Part shown: piece after piece, positions 1-8,114 of the stretch
Position numbering within the stretch: position 1 is the first letter of the stretch
Layout of the letters: the number at the start of each line of letters is the position of its first letter
Assembly (NCBI GenBank): GCA_019241645.1
Contig: JAFAWQ010000026.1
Coordinates: 85,875 to 149,874, forward strand
Length of the DNA: 64,000 bases
Source of the DNA: Alphaproteobacteria bacterium
GTDB lineage: Bacteria > Pseudomonadota > Alphaproteobacteria > Micropepsales > Micropepsaceae
Direction of reading: 5' to 3'
Made by a program: the position numbers and the translations under genes
The notes under the pieces: model-generated
Told to the model about the DNA's origin: nothing
What the model saw: only the letters and a program-made list of their open reading frames with translations
The model's database searches: none

Positions 1-2
1 AA

Positions 3-167
3 CGCGATGTGCCCGCCAAACGTGTGCTTATCCAGTTGCGTCGCGGCAAGCGCGCGCCGCTCGCGCTGCTCTCCGGCCTGGTACTGCACGAAAATGACGG
101 ACGTTACACGCCGGAGGCCGATGCGATCCTGCGCAGCGGCGCGCCGCTTCCTTTTGGGACGCCTTAG
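3..167 (+). CDS. C-terminal end of a TrmN6-like tRNA methyltransferase (partial)
   Basis: This is the last 54 codons of a gene that begins outside the window, ending in TAG at 165-167. The tail contains RVLIQLRRGKRAPL followed by LVLHENDGRYTPEADAILR. I recognise this as the usual end of the COG4123 methyltransferases that include tRNA1(Val) adenine-37 N6-methyltransferase. The catalytic domain is outside the window, so the call rests on the tail and on location, since these genes commonly lie just upstream of glyQ-glyS in alphaproteobacteria. It overlaps the convergent M20 gene by four bases. Moderate confidence. Confidence 0.6.
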   Translation, partial: RDVPAKRVLIQLRRGKRAPLALLSGLVLHENDGRYTPEADAILRSGAPLPFGTP

Positions 168-1696
168 GCCGAATGTCCTGCCACATGGTGGAGAAAGCGT
201 ACGTAGGCGAGAGCCGCGTCATCCATTCCGAACAGGGCAGGGTTCGTGCTCTCGACCAGCATGAATTCGTCAGGCGCATGCGCGCCCGTGCCATAGCCCA
301 TGCCGAAGTGCCCGGCCGGCAGGCTGAGCGGCGGTCCGGTGAATACCACGCCCGGCCAGGAACCGGCGCCGCGCGGAATCATGGCAGGCGGGTAGCCGAG
401 CGCCTTGTAGGTCGCCACTTCCGCCTGGATGATTGCGCTGCCTTCATCGGTTTCAGTGGGATCGTAGCCGCCGGTGACGTTCACCTCGATATCGCCGAAG
501 CCTTTCTTCTGAAGGTACTGCTTTAGCTTGGCCGTGGCTTCGGCGCGGGTCTGGTTCGGCACCAGGCGGCAATCGAGCTTGGCAACGGCACGCCCGGGCA
601 GAATCGTCTTTCCGCCGGGTCCCGTATAGCCCGCCACCAATCCTTCGATGTTGACCGTTGGCTGCGACGCCAGCCGCTGCATGGCCTTCTCATATGGGAG
701 ATCGTCGATCCAGTGACTGATGTGCAGCTCCTTCATCCGCTCGGCTTCCGGATTCGCGCGCACGAATGCCGCGATCAGATCCTTCTGGTGTTGCGTCAGT
801 GGCTGGACATTTTCGTACCAGTGGTCCACTGCCACCCTATTGCCATCGGGCGAGACCAGCGTTTGCAACGCCTCCACCAGATGCCAGGCGGGACTGTCGA
901 CTGCCGCTTTCAGGCTTGAGTGGATGTCCTGCGCAGGTCCACGGCCCCAGTTCTTTCCAGACGAAACCAGCTCCAGTTCGATGATGCCTTTGGCGCCAAG
1001 CGTGATCTCGACACTGCCGCTCGGGCCTTGGCTGTGCGACGGCATGAACACGCCGACGCTTTTCTTCAGTGCGGCCAGAATGTCCGGACGGTGCACGATT
1101 TCGGCGAAATGCGGAGAGCCGATCTCCTCTTCGCCCTCTGCCACCAGCACCAGATTGACCGGCAGTTTGCGGCCGGCCGCGCGCATGGCGTGGAGCGCCG
1201 CAAGGAAGGTTGCTTCCGGACCCTTCTGATTGGTGGCGCCGCGACCGACCATAATGGTGCCCATGCCAGCCTTGGAGACGAGCCGTCCTCCCAGTGGCGT
1301 CGATGACCATTCCTTCGGATCGAATTGCTTCACGTCGTACATGAAGTAGAGGCCGAGGGTTGTTGGTGCACCGGCGTCCAAGGTGGCAAACACGCCGGGT
1401 ACGCCGCTGGTCGGAACCACTTCGACGTGTTGGAAGCCCGCGTCCTTGGCGAGCTCTGCCATGTAGCGGGCTCCCTCCTGGGCGTTGCGTCCCTCGGCGG
1501 CGATGGAGGGCAGGGCGATCCAGTCCTGTAGCCGTTTGATTGACATCGCATGTTGTGAGGCGATGGCTTTGCGCACACTCGTCGTGTCGTCTGCCGCCGA
1601 TGCCAGACCGCCACTTACCAGCAACGCGGCGGTGGCCGCCGCTCCCATCATCACTCTACGCCGGTCCGTCCCGAACTCCAGATCACTCACCTGCAT
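164..1696 (-). CDS. M20 family peptidase homologue, Tat-type signal, altered metal site
   Basis: A 510-residue protein of the M20 zinc aminoacylase/carboxypeptidase fold. The N-terminus has DRRRVMMGAAATAALLVSGG, a twin-arginine-like signal, so the product is probably periplasmic. The ATG at 1696 is preferred over an upstream in-frame TTG at 1747 because GGGAGA precedes it, although the spacing is short. Retained motifs are EGEEEIGS (about 187-194) and a late GAHAPDE histidine. The first metal-ligand motif, normally GHYDV, reads FMYDV (Met119 for His). The bridging-Asp motif, normally GASDDKG, reads GATNQKG (Asn156 for Asp). The fold assignment is firm, but activity and substrate are uncertain. 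It lies opposite to glyQS and is probably expressed alone. Confidence 0.8.
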   Translation of the reverse strand: MQVSDLEFGTDRRRVMMGAAATAALLVSGGLASAADDTTSVRKAIASQHAMSIKRLQDWIALPSIAAEGRNAQEGARYMAELAKDAGFQHVEVVPTSGVPGVFATLDAGAPTTLGLYFMYDVKQFDPKEWSSTPLGGRLVSKAGMGTIMVGRGATNQKGPEATFLAALHAMRAAGRKLPVNLVLVAEGEEEIGSPHFAEIVHRPDILAALKKSVGVFMPSHSQGPSGSVEITLGAKGIIELELVSSGKNWGRGPAQDIHSSLKAAVDSPAWHLVEALQTLVSPDGNRVAVDHWYENVQPLTQHQKDLIAAFVRANPEAERMKELHISHWIDDLPYEKAMQRLASQPTVNIEGLVAGYTGPGGKTILPGRAVAKLDCRLVPNQTRAEATAKLKQYLQKKGFGDIEVNVTGGYDPTETDEGSAIIQAEVATYKALGYPPAMIPRGAGSWPGVVFTGPPLSLPAGHFGMGYGTGAHAPDEFMLVESTNPALFGMDDAALAYVRFLHHVAGHSA

Positions 1697-1834
1697 TCTC
1701 CCGCTTGGCCGCCGCTCGATTAGGGCTGGCTGGACGCGTGTTGGCAAGGCATTCGGCCATCTCCGAGCAGAATTGTTGTTTGCGGCCGGACCCCCTATAG
1801 CTCGCGCGCAAATCTACCGATTGAATCGCCGTCC

Positions 1835-2716
1835 GTGGACAAGCCGCAGACCTTTCAGGATCTGATCCTCACGCTGCAGAATTTCTGGGCGAAGCAGGGT
1901 TGCCTCATCTTGCAGCCTTACGATGTGGAAATGGGCGCCGGCACCTTTCATCCCGCCACCACCTTGCGTTCGTTGGGGCCGCGGCCATGGCGCGCAGCGT
2001 ATGTGCAACCGTCGCGGCGGCCGAAGGATGGCCGCTACGGCGAGAACCCCAACCGGCTGCAGCACTATTACCAATTCCAGGCGATCCTGAAGCCTGCCCC
2101 CGCCAATGTGCAGGACATGTATCTCGAAAGCCTGCGCGCTATCGGCCTCGATCCGAAGCTGCACGACATTCGTTTCGTTGAGGACGATTGGGAAAGCCCG
2201 ACGCTTGGTGCCTGGGGGCTGGGCTGGGAAGTGTGGTGCGACGGGATGGAGATTACCCAGTTCACCTATTTCCAGCAGGTCGGCGGCATCGATTGCGATC
2301 CGGTGAGCGCCGAGATCACTTACGGACTTGAGCGCCTGGCCATGTATGTGCAGGGCGTGGAGTTCGTGTACGACCTAAAATTCAATGATCAGTTCCGCTA
2401 CGGCGAAGTGTTTCATCAGAATGAGATCGAGCAGTCCGGCTACAATTTCGAGCGCGCGGACACCGAGATTCTGTCCCGGCATTTCAAGGACGCCGAGCAG
2501 CAGTGCCAGGAATTGCTGAACGGCGCCAAGCTGGCGCTGCCGGCTTACGACCAGTGCATTAAGGCGAGCCATTGCTTCAATTTGCTGGATGCGCGCGGCG
2601 TGATTTCCGTAACGGAGCGCGCGGCCTACATCGCTCGGGTGCGCGCGCTGGCCAAAGCGTGTTGCGAAGCCTGGCTTGAATCGCCGATGGGCGCCTATCA
2701 GCCGAGGTTCGGGTGA
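1835..2716 (+). CDS. glyQ: Glycyl-tRNA synthetase alpha subunit
   Basis: A 293-residue class II synthetase alpha chain that forms the active site of the alpha2-beta2 bacterial glycyl-tRNA synthetase, charging tRNA-Gly in the cytoplasm. Highly characteristic stretches are visible: [18 protein letters not shown] at the N-terminus, then [20 protein letters not shown] and [20 protein letters not shown]. Length is normal for the family. The start is a GTG (MDKPQTFQD), with no closer ATG that keeps the conserved N-terminus. Its stop overlaps the ATG of glyS by one base, so the two subunits are translationally coupled. Confidence 0.97.
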   Translation: MDKPQTFQDLILTLQNFWAKQGCLILQPYDVEMGAGTFHPATTLRSLGPRPWRAAYVQPSRRPKDGRYGENPNRLQHYYQFQAILKPAPANVQDMYLESLRAIGLDPKLHDIRFVEDDWESPTLGAWGLGWEVWCDGMEITQFTYFQQVGGIDCDPVSAEITYGLERLAMYVQGVEFVYDLKFNDQFRYGEVFHQNEIEQSGYNFERADTEILSRHFKDAEQQCQELLNGAKLALPAYDQCIKASHCFNLLDARGVISVTERAAYIARVRALAKACCEAWLESPMGAYQPRFG

Positions 2717-4881
2717 TGCCTGACCTGCTGCTTGAATTGTTCAGCGAGGAAATTCCTGCACGGATGCAGGCGCAAGCCGGCAAGGATCTGGAGCGGCTGG
2801 TGGTCGGCGCGCTGTCCGATCGCGGGCTGCTGTTCGAGGCAGCGAAATCGTTTGCGGGCCCACGGCGGCTGACCTTGGCGATTGCCGGACTGCCGGCAAA
2901 GCAGCCAGATGTGAGCGAAGAACTAAAAGGCCCGAAGGTCGACGCACCGCAGGCCGCGCTGGATGGCTTCCTGCGCAAAACGGGCCTCACGAAAGAACAG
3001 CTCAAAATCGAGAAGACGCCGAAGGGCGACGTTTACATCGGTGTCATTGAGCGCGCGGGCAGGGCGACGGCCGAGGTGCTGGCAGAAATTCTCCCCGAGT
3101 CATTTGCCAAGCTGCCGTGGCCGAAATCGATGCGCTTCCCGGGCAGCGCCGTGCGCTGGGTGCGGCCGCTGCACGGCATCGTCTGCACCTTCGATGGCGA
3201 GGTGGTGCCGTTCGAATTCGCCGGCATAACCAGCGGCAACATTACCTGTGGTCACCGGTTTCTTTCACAAGGGCCGATCGAAGTCCGCCGCTTCGAAGAT
3301 TACGCGGAAAAATTGCGCAAGGCGCACGTTATTCTCGATCCGGCGGAGCGCAAGGAAATCATCCTGCACGACGCCCGAAACCGCGCCTTCGCGCAGAAGC
3401 TGGCGCTGGTGGAAGATGCCGGCCTGCTGGACGAGGTTGTCGGGCTGGCGGAATGGCCGGTGGTGTTGATTGGCAGCATCGAAGACGAATTCATGGAGCT
3501 GCCGCCGGAAATCCTGCAGACCTCCATGCGCACGCATCAGAAGTATTTCGCACTGAAGGAACTGCGCGGCGACAAGCTGGCCAATCGCTTTGCGCTTGTG
3601 GCGAACATGATCGCGGAGGATGGCGGCAAAGAGATCGTCGCCGGCAACGAGCGGGTGCTCCGCGCACGCCTATCCGACGCGAAGTTCTTCTGGGGTCAGG
3701 ATCGCAAGCGCACCCTGGAATCGCGTGTCGATGACCTGAAGAACATCGTCTTCCACGCCAAGCTCGGCACGCAGTACGAACGGGTCGAGCGGATCGAAGC
3801 ATTGGCTGGCGAGGTTGCCGAGAGGATCGGTGCTGATGTGGAGAAGGCGAGACGGGCTGCGCGGCTGTGCAAGGCCGATCTGACAACCGGCGTGGTCGGC
3901 GAGTTCCCCGAGCTGCAAGGGGTGATGGGCCGCTACTACGCGCTGCATGATGGCGAAGATGCCGATGTCGCCGATGCCATCCGCGATCACTACAAGCCGC
4001 TCGGCCCCAACGACGCTGTTCCGACCAACAAGGTCTCAATCGCCGTCGCCCTGACGGACAAGCTGGATCAGCTTTTGGGCTTTTTTTCCATCGATGAAAG
4101 CCCAACTGGGTCGAGTGATCCTTTTGCCCTTAGGCGTGCAGCGTTAGGTTCGATACGGTGCATTTTGGACAACGCGCTTCCACTTCAGCTGTACGAAACT
4201 TTGTCGGTAGGAAACGCACGCTGGCTGAACGGTCCCAACTTCGTCAAATTTGCGAAGGAGTATACAGGCGGGAAGGCGGGAAACGGAGTGGGCATTCTGA
4301 TCGCGCCCAGAACTGAAGAGCAACCAGAATGGTTGAACAAATGGGACGTGAACCCGCGCGAAGTCCTGACCTTTTTAGCAGACCGTCTCAAAGTCGCGCT
4401 GCGGGAGAAGGGGACGCGGCACGATCTGATCGATGCGGTGTTCAGCCTCGGCAACGAAGACGATCTGGTGCGGCTGGTGGCGCGGGTGGAGGCGCTGCAG
4501 GCCTTCCTGAAAACCGATGACGGCGCCAATCTGCTCGTCGCCTATCGCCGCGCGGCAAACATCCTTCGTGACGAAGAGAAGCGCGACAAAATCAGCTACG
4601 ACGGCGAGCCGGACCGCGAATTGCTATCGGCGCCGGAAGAGAAATCGCTGTTAGTGGAGCTCAGTACCGCTTCCGAATTCATCCGCGCGGAAGTCGAGCG
4701 CGAGCGTTTTGCCGAAGCGATGGGTGTCATGGCGCGGCTGCGCAAGCCGGTGGATGCCTTCTTTGACAAGGTGACGGTGAACGACAAGAATCCGGAGTTG
4801 CGCAAGAACCGCCTGCTGCTGCTCTCGCGCCTCCGCGCCACGCTGCACCTGGTGGCCGATTTCTCGAAAATCGAGGGCTAA
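2716..4881 (+). CDS. glyS: Glycyl-tRNA synthetase beta subunit
   Basis: A 721-residue beta chain that supplies tRNA recognition for the GlyQ active site. It opens with [18 protein letters not shown], the family signature, and contains the expected DPFALRRAALG motif and a C-terminal anticodon-binding domain. I choose the ATG at 2716, which shares its A with the glyQ stop, over the in-frame GTG three bases upstream. Around 4081-4390 codon choice changes visibly to AT-rich codons (tta, agt, act, cct, ttt) while the frame stays intact. The region after DPFALRR also diverges from what I expect for the family. The end overlaps the convergent DUF4242 gene by four bases. Confidence 0.97.
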   Translation: MPDLLLELFSEEIPARMQAQAGKDLERLVVGALSDRGLLFEAAKSFAGPRRLTLAIAGLPAKQPDVSEELKGPKVDAPQAALDGFLRKTGLTKEQLKIEKTPKGDVYIGVIERAGRATAEVLAEILPESFAKLPWPKSMRFPGSAVRWVRPLHGIVCTFDGEVVPFEFAGITSGNITCGHRFLSQGPIEVRRFEDYAEKLRKAHVILDPAERKEIILHDARNRAFAQKLALVEDAGLLDEVVGLAEWPVVLIGSIEDEFMELPPEILQTSMRTHQKYFALKELRGDKLANRFALVANMIAEDGGKEIVAGNERVLRARLSDAKFFWGQDRKRTLESRVDDLKNIVFHAKLGTQYERVERIEALAGEVAERIGADVEKARRAARLCKADLTTGVVGEFPELQGVMGRYYALHDGEDADVADAIRDHYKPLGPNDAVPTNKVSIAVALTDKLDQLLGFFSIDESPTGSSDPFALRRAALGSIRCILDNALPLQLYETLSVGNARWLNGPNFVKFAKEYTGGKAGNGVGILIAPRTEEQPEWLNKWDVNPREVLTFLADRLKVALREKGTRHDLIDAVFSLGNEDDLVRLVARVEALQAFLKTDDGANLLVAYRRAANILRDEEKRDKISYDGEPDRELLSAPEEKSLLVELSTASEFIRAEVERERFAEAMGVMARLRKPVDAFFDKVTVNDKNPELRKNRLLLLSRLRATLHLVADFSKIEG

Positions 4882-5162
4882 CCCGTCCGCTCTGTCGTCG
4901 GGTCGATCATCCGTTTCACTTCGCTGATCTTCGTCGCCGGAAAACCGCTGATCTGGGCATGCCGTTGAATGGTTGCCTCATCCTTGGCGAGATAAACGCA
5001 GAACGTCTTGTCGTTCGCCACGAAGCTTTCCTGCCATTGAATGTCCGGCCCGATCTCGCGCAGCGCCTCATTGGATTTTGCCGCGGCCCCTTTCATCTGC
5101 TCCCGTTCAAGCGTGCCAACGGCCGGAATATCGCGTTCGATGATAAATTTGCGTAATGCCAT
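4878..5162 (-). CDS. DUF4242 family small protein
   Basis: A 94-residue protein beginning MALRKFIIERDIPAVG with the conserved W-x-x-S-F-V core (IQWQESFVANDKTFCVYLA). This matches the DUF4242 family of small ferredoxin-like proteins, some of which bind nickel. No signal peptide is visible, so it is probably cytoplasmic. The precise role is unknown. It stands alone on the minus strand, with its stop overlapping the end of glyS. Confidence 0.8.
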   Translation of the reverse strand: MALRKFIIERDIPAVGTLEREQMKGAAAKSNEALREIGPDIQWQESFVANDKTFCVYLAKDEATIQRHAQISGFPATKISEVKRMIDPTTERTG

Positions 5163-5334
5163 GATGGTTCTCCAAAGGTGAGGGCCACACCTAAGGCCAG
5201 CTTATCGCCTAACAAGGGGCGAAACTATTCCATCGGACCAGCCCTGCCGGAAACGCAGGTCGCATCGGTCGAAAGCTGTCCGGCGCCGGTTGAAGCAGGG
5301 GAACGAAGCAGGTAAACGGCGGCCCTGCCGGTTT

Positions 5335-5411
5335 CGGGGCGTAGCGCAGTCTGGTAGCGCATCTGCTTTGGGAGCAGAGGGTCGCGTGTTCAAATCACGC
5401 CGCCCCGACCA
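5335..5411 (+). tRNA. tRNA-Pro (anticodon TGG)
   Basis: A complete 77-nt cloverleaf. Acceptor CGGGGCG pairs with CGCCCCG. The anticodon stem TCTGC/GCAGA encloses TTTGGGA, giving anticodon TGG. The T arm is GCGTG-TTCAAAT-CACGC. Discriminator A and an encoded CCA end the gene at 5411. It sits 23 bases upstream of the complex I subunit gene and may be cotranscribed with it and tRNA-Arg. The preceding 5163-5334 stretch shows no gene. Confidence 0.97.
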
Positions 5412-5434
5412 TCCGGCGAACGGAGAGAAACGGC

Positions 5435-5740
5435 ATGCGCGCGCGTATTTACAAACCGGCAAAGAACGCCATGCAGTCCGGCAAAGGCAATACCCGACAA
5501 TGGGTGCTGGAATACGAGTTAACGGCGCCGCGTCACCCTGATCCGCTGATGGGGTGGGCAAGCACTGAAGATACCTTGTCGCAAGTGCAGCTCGGCTTCG
5601 AGACGAAGGAGCAGGCGGTTGCCTATGCTGAAAAGCAGGGCATCGATTACCAGTTGTTCGAGCCGGCGCCGGCGGCGCAAAAGCCAAAAGCGTACGCGGA
5701 CAATTTCCGGTACGACCGCAAAGTGCCTTGGACGCATTAG
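5435..5740 (+). CDS. Complex I accessory subunit (NDUFS4/ETC complex I type)
   Basis: A 101-residue protein of the ETC complex I subunit family (PF04800), the bacterial counterpart of mitochondrial NDUFS4 that stabilises the NADH-oxidising arm of complex I. Diagnostic features are the N-terminal MRARIYKPAKNAMQSGKG, the central WVLEYE and MGWASTEDTLSQVQL segments, and a C-terminal YADNFRYDRKVPWTH. It has no heme or Fe-S cysteines, as expected. It lies between tRNA-Pro and tRNA-Arg, a context seen in alphaproteobacteria. The last base of its TAG stop is also the first base of the tRNA-Arg acceptor stem. Confidence 0.92.
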   Translation: MRARIYKPAKNAMQSGKGNTRQWVLEYELTAPRHPDPLMGWASTEDTLSQVQLGFETKEQAVAYAEKQGIDYQLFEPAPAAQKPKAYADNFRYDRKVPWTH

Positions 5741-5815
5741 GCCCCGTAGCTCAATGGATAGAGCACCAGCCTTCTAAGCTGCGATATGGAGGTTCGATTC
5801 CTCCCGGGGCCGCCA
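5740..5815 (+). tRNA. tRNA-Arg (anticodon TCT)
   Basis: A 76-nt cloverleaf with acceptor GGCCCCG / CGGGGCC, T arm GGAGG-TTCGATT-CCTCC, discriminator G and encoded CCA at 5813-5815. The anticodon loop CTTCTAA gives TCT, reading AGA/AGG arginine codons. The first pair of the anticodon stem (5766 with 5782) is a C-C mismatch; the other four pairs are intact. Its 5' G is shared with the stop codon of the preceding gene. Confidence 0.95.
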
Positions 5816-5856
5816 ACATCTCGCGTTTTTTCCAATCAGGGGCGAGGCGATGCCTG

Positions 5857-6558
5857 TCACCGGCTGCCGCGTGCCGCCAGCACGCGGGGGACGGTCAGCA
5901 GCAATATCTTGAGGTCGAGCATGGCGGACCATCGCGCCGCATATTCCGCATCGAGTTGGACGCGCTGTTCGTAGGTTGTGTCGCTGCGGCCGCTCACCTG
6001 CCAAAGACCGGTGATGCCGGGCAGACAACCGAGATAATCTGGCAAGTGGCGTCCGTATTTGGGCAATTCCGCAGGCGTAACGGGGCGTGGTCCGACCCAG
6101 CTCATTTCGCCCCTTAGGATATTCCACATCTGCGGAAGTTCATCGAGGCTTGTCTTGCGCAGAAAACGGCCAAGCCGGGTGACGCGAGGATCCTTGCGCA
6201 ATTTGAAGTGGTCATTCCACTCGTCTCGCAAGACCGGACTCCTCTCCAAAAGCCTTTCCAGCGATTCTTCGGCGCCGCGATGCATCGTGCGAAATTTGTA
6301 GCACTGGAATATCCGGCCGCCGCGTCCAACGCGAACATGCCGGTAGATAGGGTTGCCGCCGTCCAGCGCGATGGCAGCGGCGATAACGGGGGCAGAGATC
6401 ATGGCGGCAGGAAGCAGCGCCAATGTCACGACGAGATCGAAGCACCTTTTGTATACCAAGGCTGATCGAGCGCGGACCCTGGACCGGACAAAATCGGCGG
6501 CAAGTGTCTCGTCGCCTCCCTCGCGATCGACAACGGTAATGGGAGAATCAAAGTTCAT
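5857..6558 (-). CDS. Initiating sugar-phosphate transferase (bacterial sugar transferase family)
   Basis: A 233-residue polyprenyl-phosphate hexose-1-phosphate transferase that starts glycan assembly by loading a sugar phosphate onto undecaprenyl phosphate at the inner membrane. After one hydrophobic helix (VVTLALLPAAMISAPVIAAAI), the conserved YKFRTMH, TRLGRFLRKTSLDELPQ, WNILRGEMSWVGPRP and LPGITGLWQVSGR blocks are all present. It is the short form, lacking the extra N-terminal membrane region of WbaP/WcaJ. The ATG at 6558 overlaps the upstream stop as ATGA with GGAGGG ahead of it, so it is preferred over the longer frame starting at 6624. Last gene of the 9097-5857 minus-strand operon. Confidence 0.93.
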   Translation of the reverse strand: MNFDSPITVVDREGGDETLAADFVRSRVRARSALVYKRCFDLVVTLALLPAAMISAPVIAAAIALDGGNPIYRHVRVGRGGRIFQCYKFRTMHRGAEESLERLLERSPVLRDEWNDHFKLRKDPRVTRLGRFLRKTSLDELPQMWNILRGEMSWVGPRPVTPAELPKYGRHLPDYLGCLPGITGLWQVSGRSDTTYEQRVQLDAEYAARWSAMLDLKILLLTVPRVLAARGSR

Positions 6559-8114
6559 GCCCGCCCTCCGATCGCGCCGCAAAGCTCGTTCGGTGGCCGA
6601 TGCGTCTGCTTCTGAGATCGGCACATTCGAGCGTAGTCCGACGCCATGCCGTCCAGCATGCCGAGCGTATCCTGCATGCGGGGAGCATTCGGAAACACTG
6701 GTGTAGATCGCGCCGGCAGATTGGCGATGGCTGAAGGCAATGCGTGGACATCGCAGACGCTTGCCTGCTGCGACTCGATAAGATCACCGAAGGGTCCGGT
6801 TGCGTCGGCGCCGAGGAAGAGCGCTGGCACGCCGGCAGCGACGGCTTCCGCCGTCACGCCGGAACAGAATGAAACGACCGCGCTCATACGCGGAAGAAGA
6901 ACCCAAAGGGGCAGCCTGGATGCTTCCTCGATGCGGATGTTCGGCCGCCGCAACGCCAAAAGCTCGGCATACATTTGATCGTCCGCCTCGCGTGCCGCGG
7001 GATGGCGCCGGATCCACCAGCGCCAGGAGGGCGGGCTGTCTGCGATCTCCTCCGCGAGCTGGCGCCAAACGTCTTGTGTGCCTTGCACCGTCTGCAGTGC
7101 GACCAGAATGTCGCGATCATAGCAACCGCCAACACCCGATTGCGCAAAACGCTCATCCCAGTCCGCAACGCTCGGCCCGTTATTGTGGGATCGCGCCGCG
7201 AGCCGTGGGTGTCCACCATGAACGGCGCGATGCCATCGGCTGGAGCGCGCCCAGGATTGAGTGTGAGCAGCCTCTTCGGCCGTCCAAGTCCAGAAAATCG
7301 CGGGGAGGCACTTGTAGCCGGTCTGGGGCAGCGCGCGCCACGTATATGCCTTGTGCCGTCCGCCTTGTGGGCAATGTTGGAGATCCACGGAGAGAATCCC
7401 GCGCCGGCGGCAGGCGAGAAGGAAAGCTGGTGCCAGTCCGGCGTACCATGTGGTGACGAACGCTGTCCGCGGCTGCACCTTGTCCAGCACGCGCTCGAAG
7501 ACAGTGGCGGTCGCGCGAACGATATTGGCGCGCCACGAAAGCCTGGACTGAGAAAAAGAGGGTGCTGCGATGCCATTCCGGTCGAGAAACGCTTGCACTT
7601 CTGGCAGGGCCTGAACTGCTATTGAACGGCCGCAAAATGGCGCAAGCGCGTGCCCCACAGCATCCACCGTGTTGGCGGGAAAGGTGTCGCGGTGCCACGG
7701 CATGTGGCGCAGGTCGCCGGGTTGCATGAGAAAACATGGGCGGCCCTTTTTCTCAATCGTCGCGATCAACGGCTCGCTGTAGCGGTCCTGCCACGCACCG
7801 TCGATGCAATCGAGCGAGACACCGTCGCCCAGGAAGATCGCATCGGCTTTCCTGGGCCACTGCCTGTGATGCCGAAGATCGTTGCGGCGTCTCCAGATAT
7901 TCGTCGCTGGAACACACGCATGCTGCAGCGCCCTGCGCACACGGCCGATAGCCAGAGCGGTCGTGCCGGCATTCTGCCAATACATGTCGAGGTAGAGATC
8001 CATGCGGGCGATCGGCCAGATTTCGAGATCGCCGCAGCGCCAATCCGCGACCGGAAAACGCTGCTCGATTTCCTCGACGCAAGCGAGATAATGCTGGTGG
8101 AAGCCGACTTTCAT
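6555..8114 (-). CDS. GT-B-like capsule/surface polysaccharide glycosyltransferase (putative)
   Basis: A 519-residue protein I do not recognise by name. Its C-terminal half looks like a GT-B fold nucleotide-sugar domain: WWIRRHPAAREADD, then VVSFCSGVTAEAVAAGVPALFLG, the serine/glycine-rich donor loop seen in capsule synthesis and surface-carbohydrate transferases. No signal peptide or membrane helix is obvious. It starts at an ATG overlapping the stop of the nucleotidyltransferase gene and ends overlapping the start of the initiating transferase, so the three are coupled. Sugar specificity cannot be read. Confidence 0.65.
   Translation of the reverse strand: MKVGFHQHYLACVEEIEQRFPVADWRCGDLEIWPIARMDLYLDMYWQNAGTTALAIGRVRRALQHACVPATNIWRRRNDLRHHRQWPRKADAIFLGDGVSLDCIDGAWQDRYSEPLIATIEKKGRPCFLMQPGDLRHMPWHRDTFPANTVDAVGHALAPFCGRSIAVQALPEVQAFLDRNGIAAPSFSQSRLSWRANIVRATATVFERVLDKVQPRTAFVTTWYAGLAPAFLLACRRRGILSVDLQHCPQGGRHKAYTWRALPQTGYKCLPAIFWTWTAEEAAHTQSWARSSRWHRAVHGGHPRLAARSHNNGPSVADWDERFAQSGVGGCYDRDILVALQTVQGTQDVWRQLAEEIADSPPSWRWWIRRHPAAREADDQMYAELLALRRPNIRIEEASRLPLWVLLPRMSAVVSFCSGVTAEAVAAGVPALFLGADATGPFGDLIESQQASVCDVHALPSAIANLPARSTPVFPNAPRMQDTLGMLDGMASDYARMCRSQKQTHRPPNELCGAIGGRA

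Noticed and set aside
5202..5687. Minus-strand frame over tRNA-Pro
   Set aside because: It runs through a perfect tRNA gene and the complex I subunit gene, so it cannot be a real protein.
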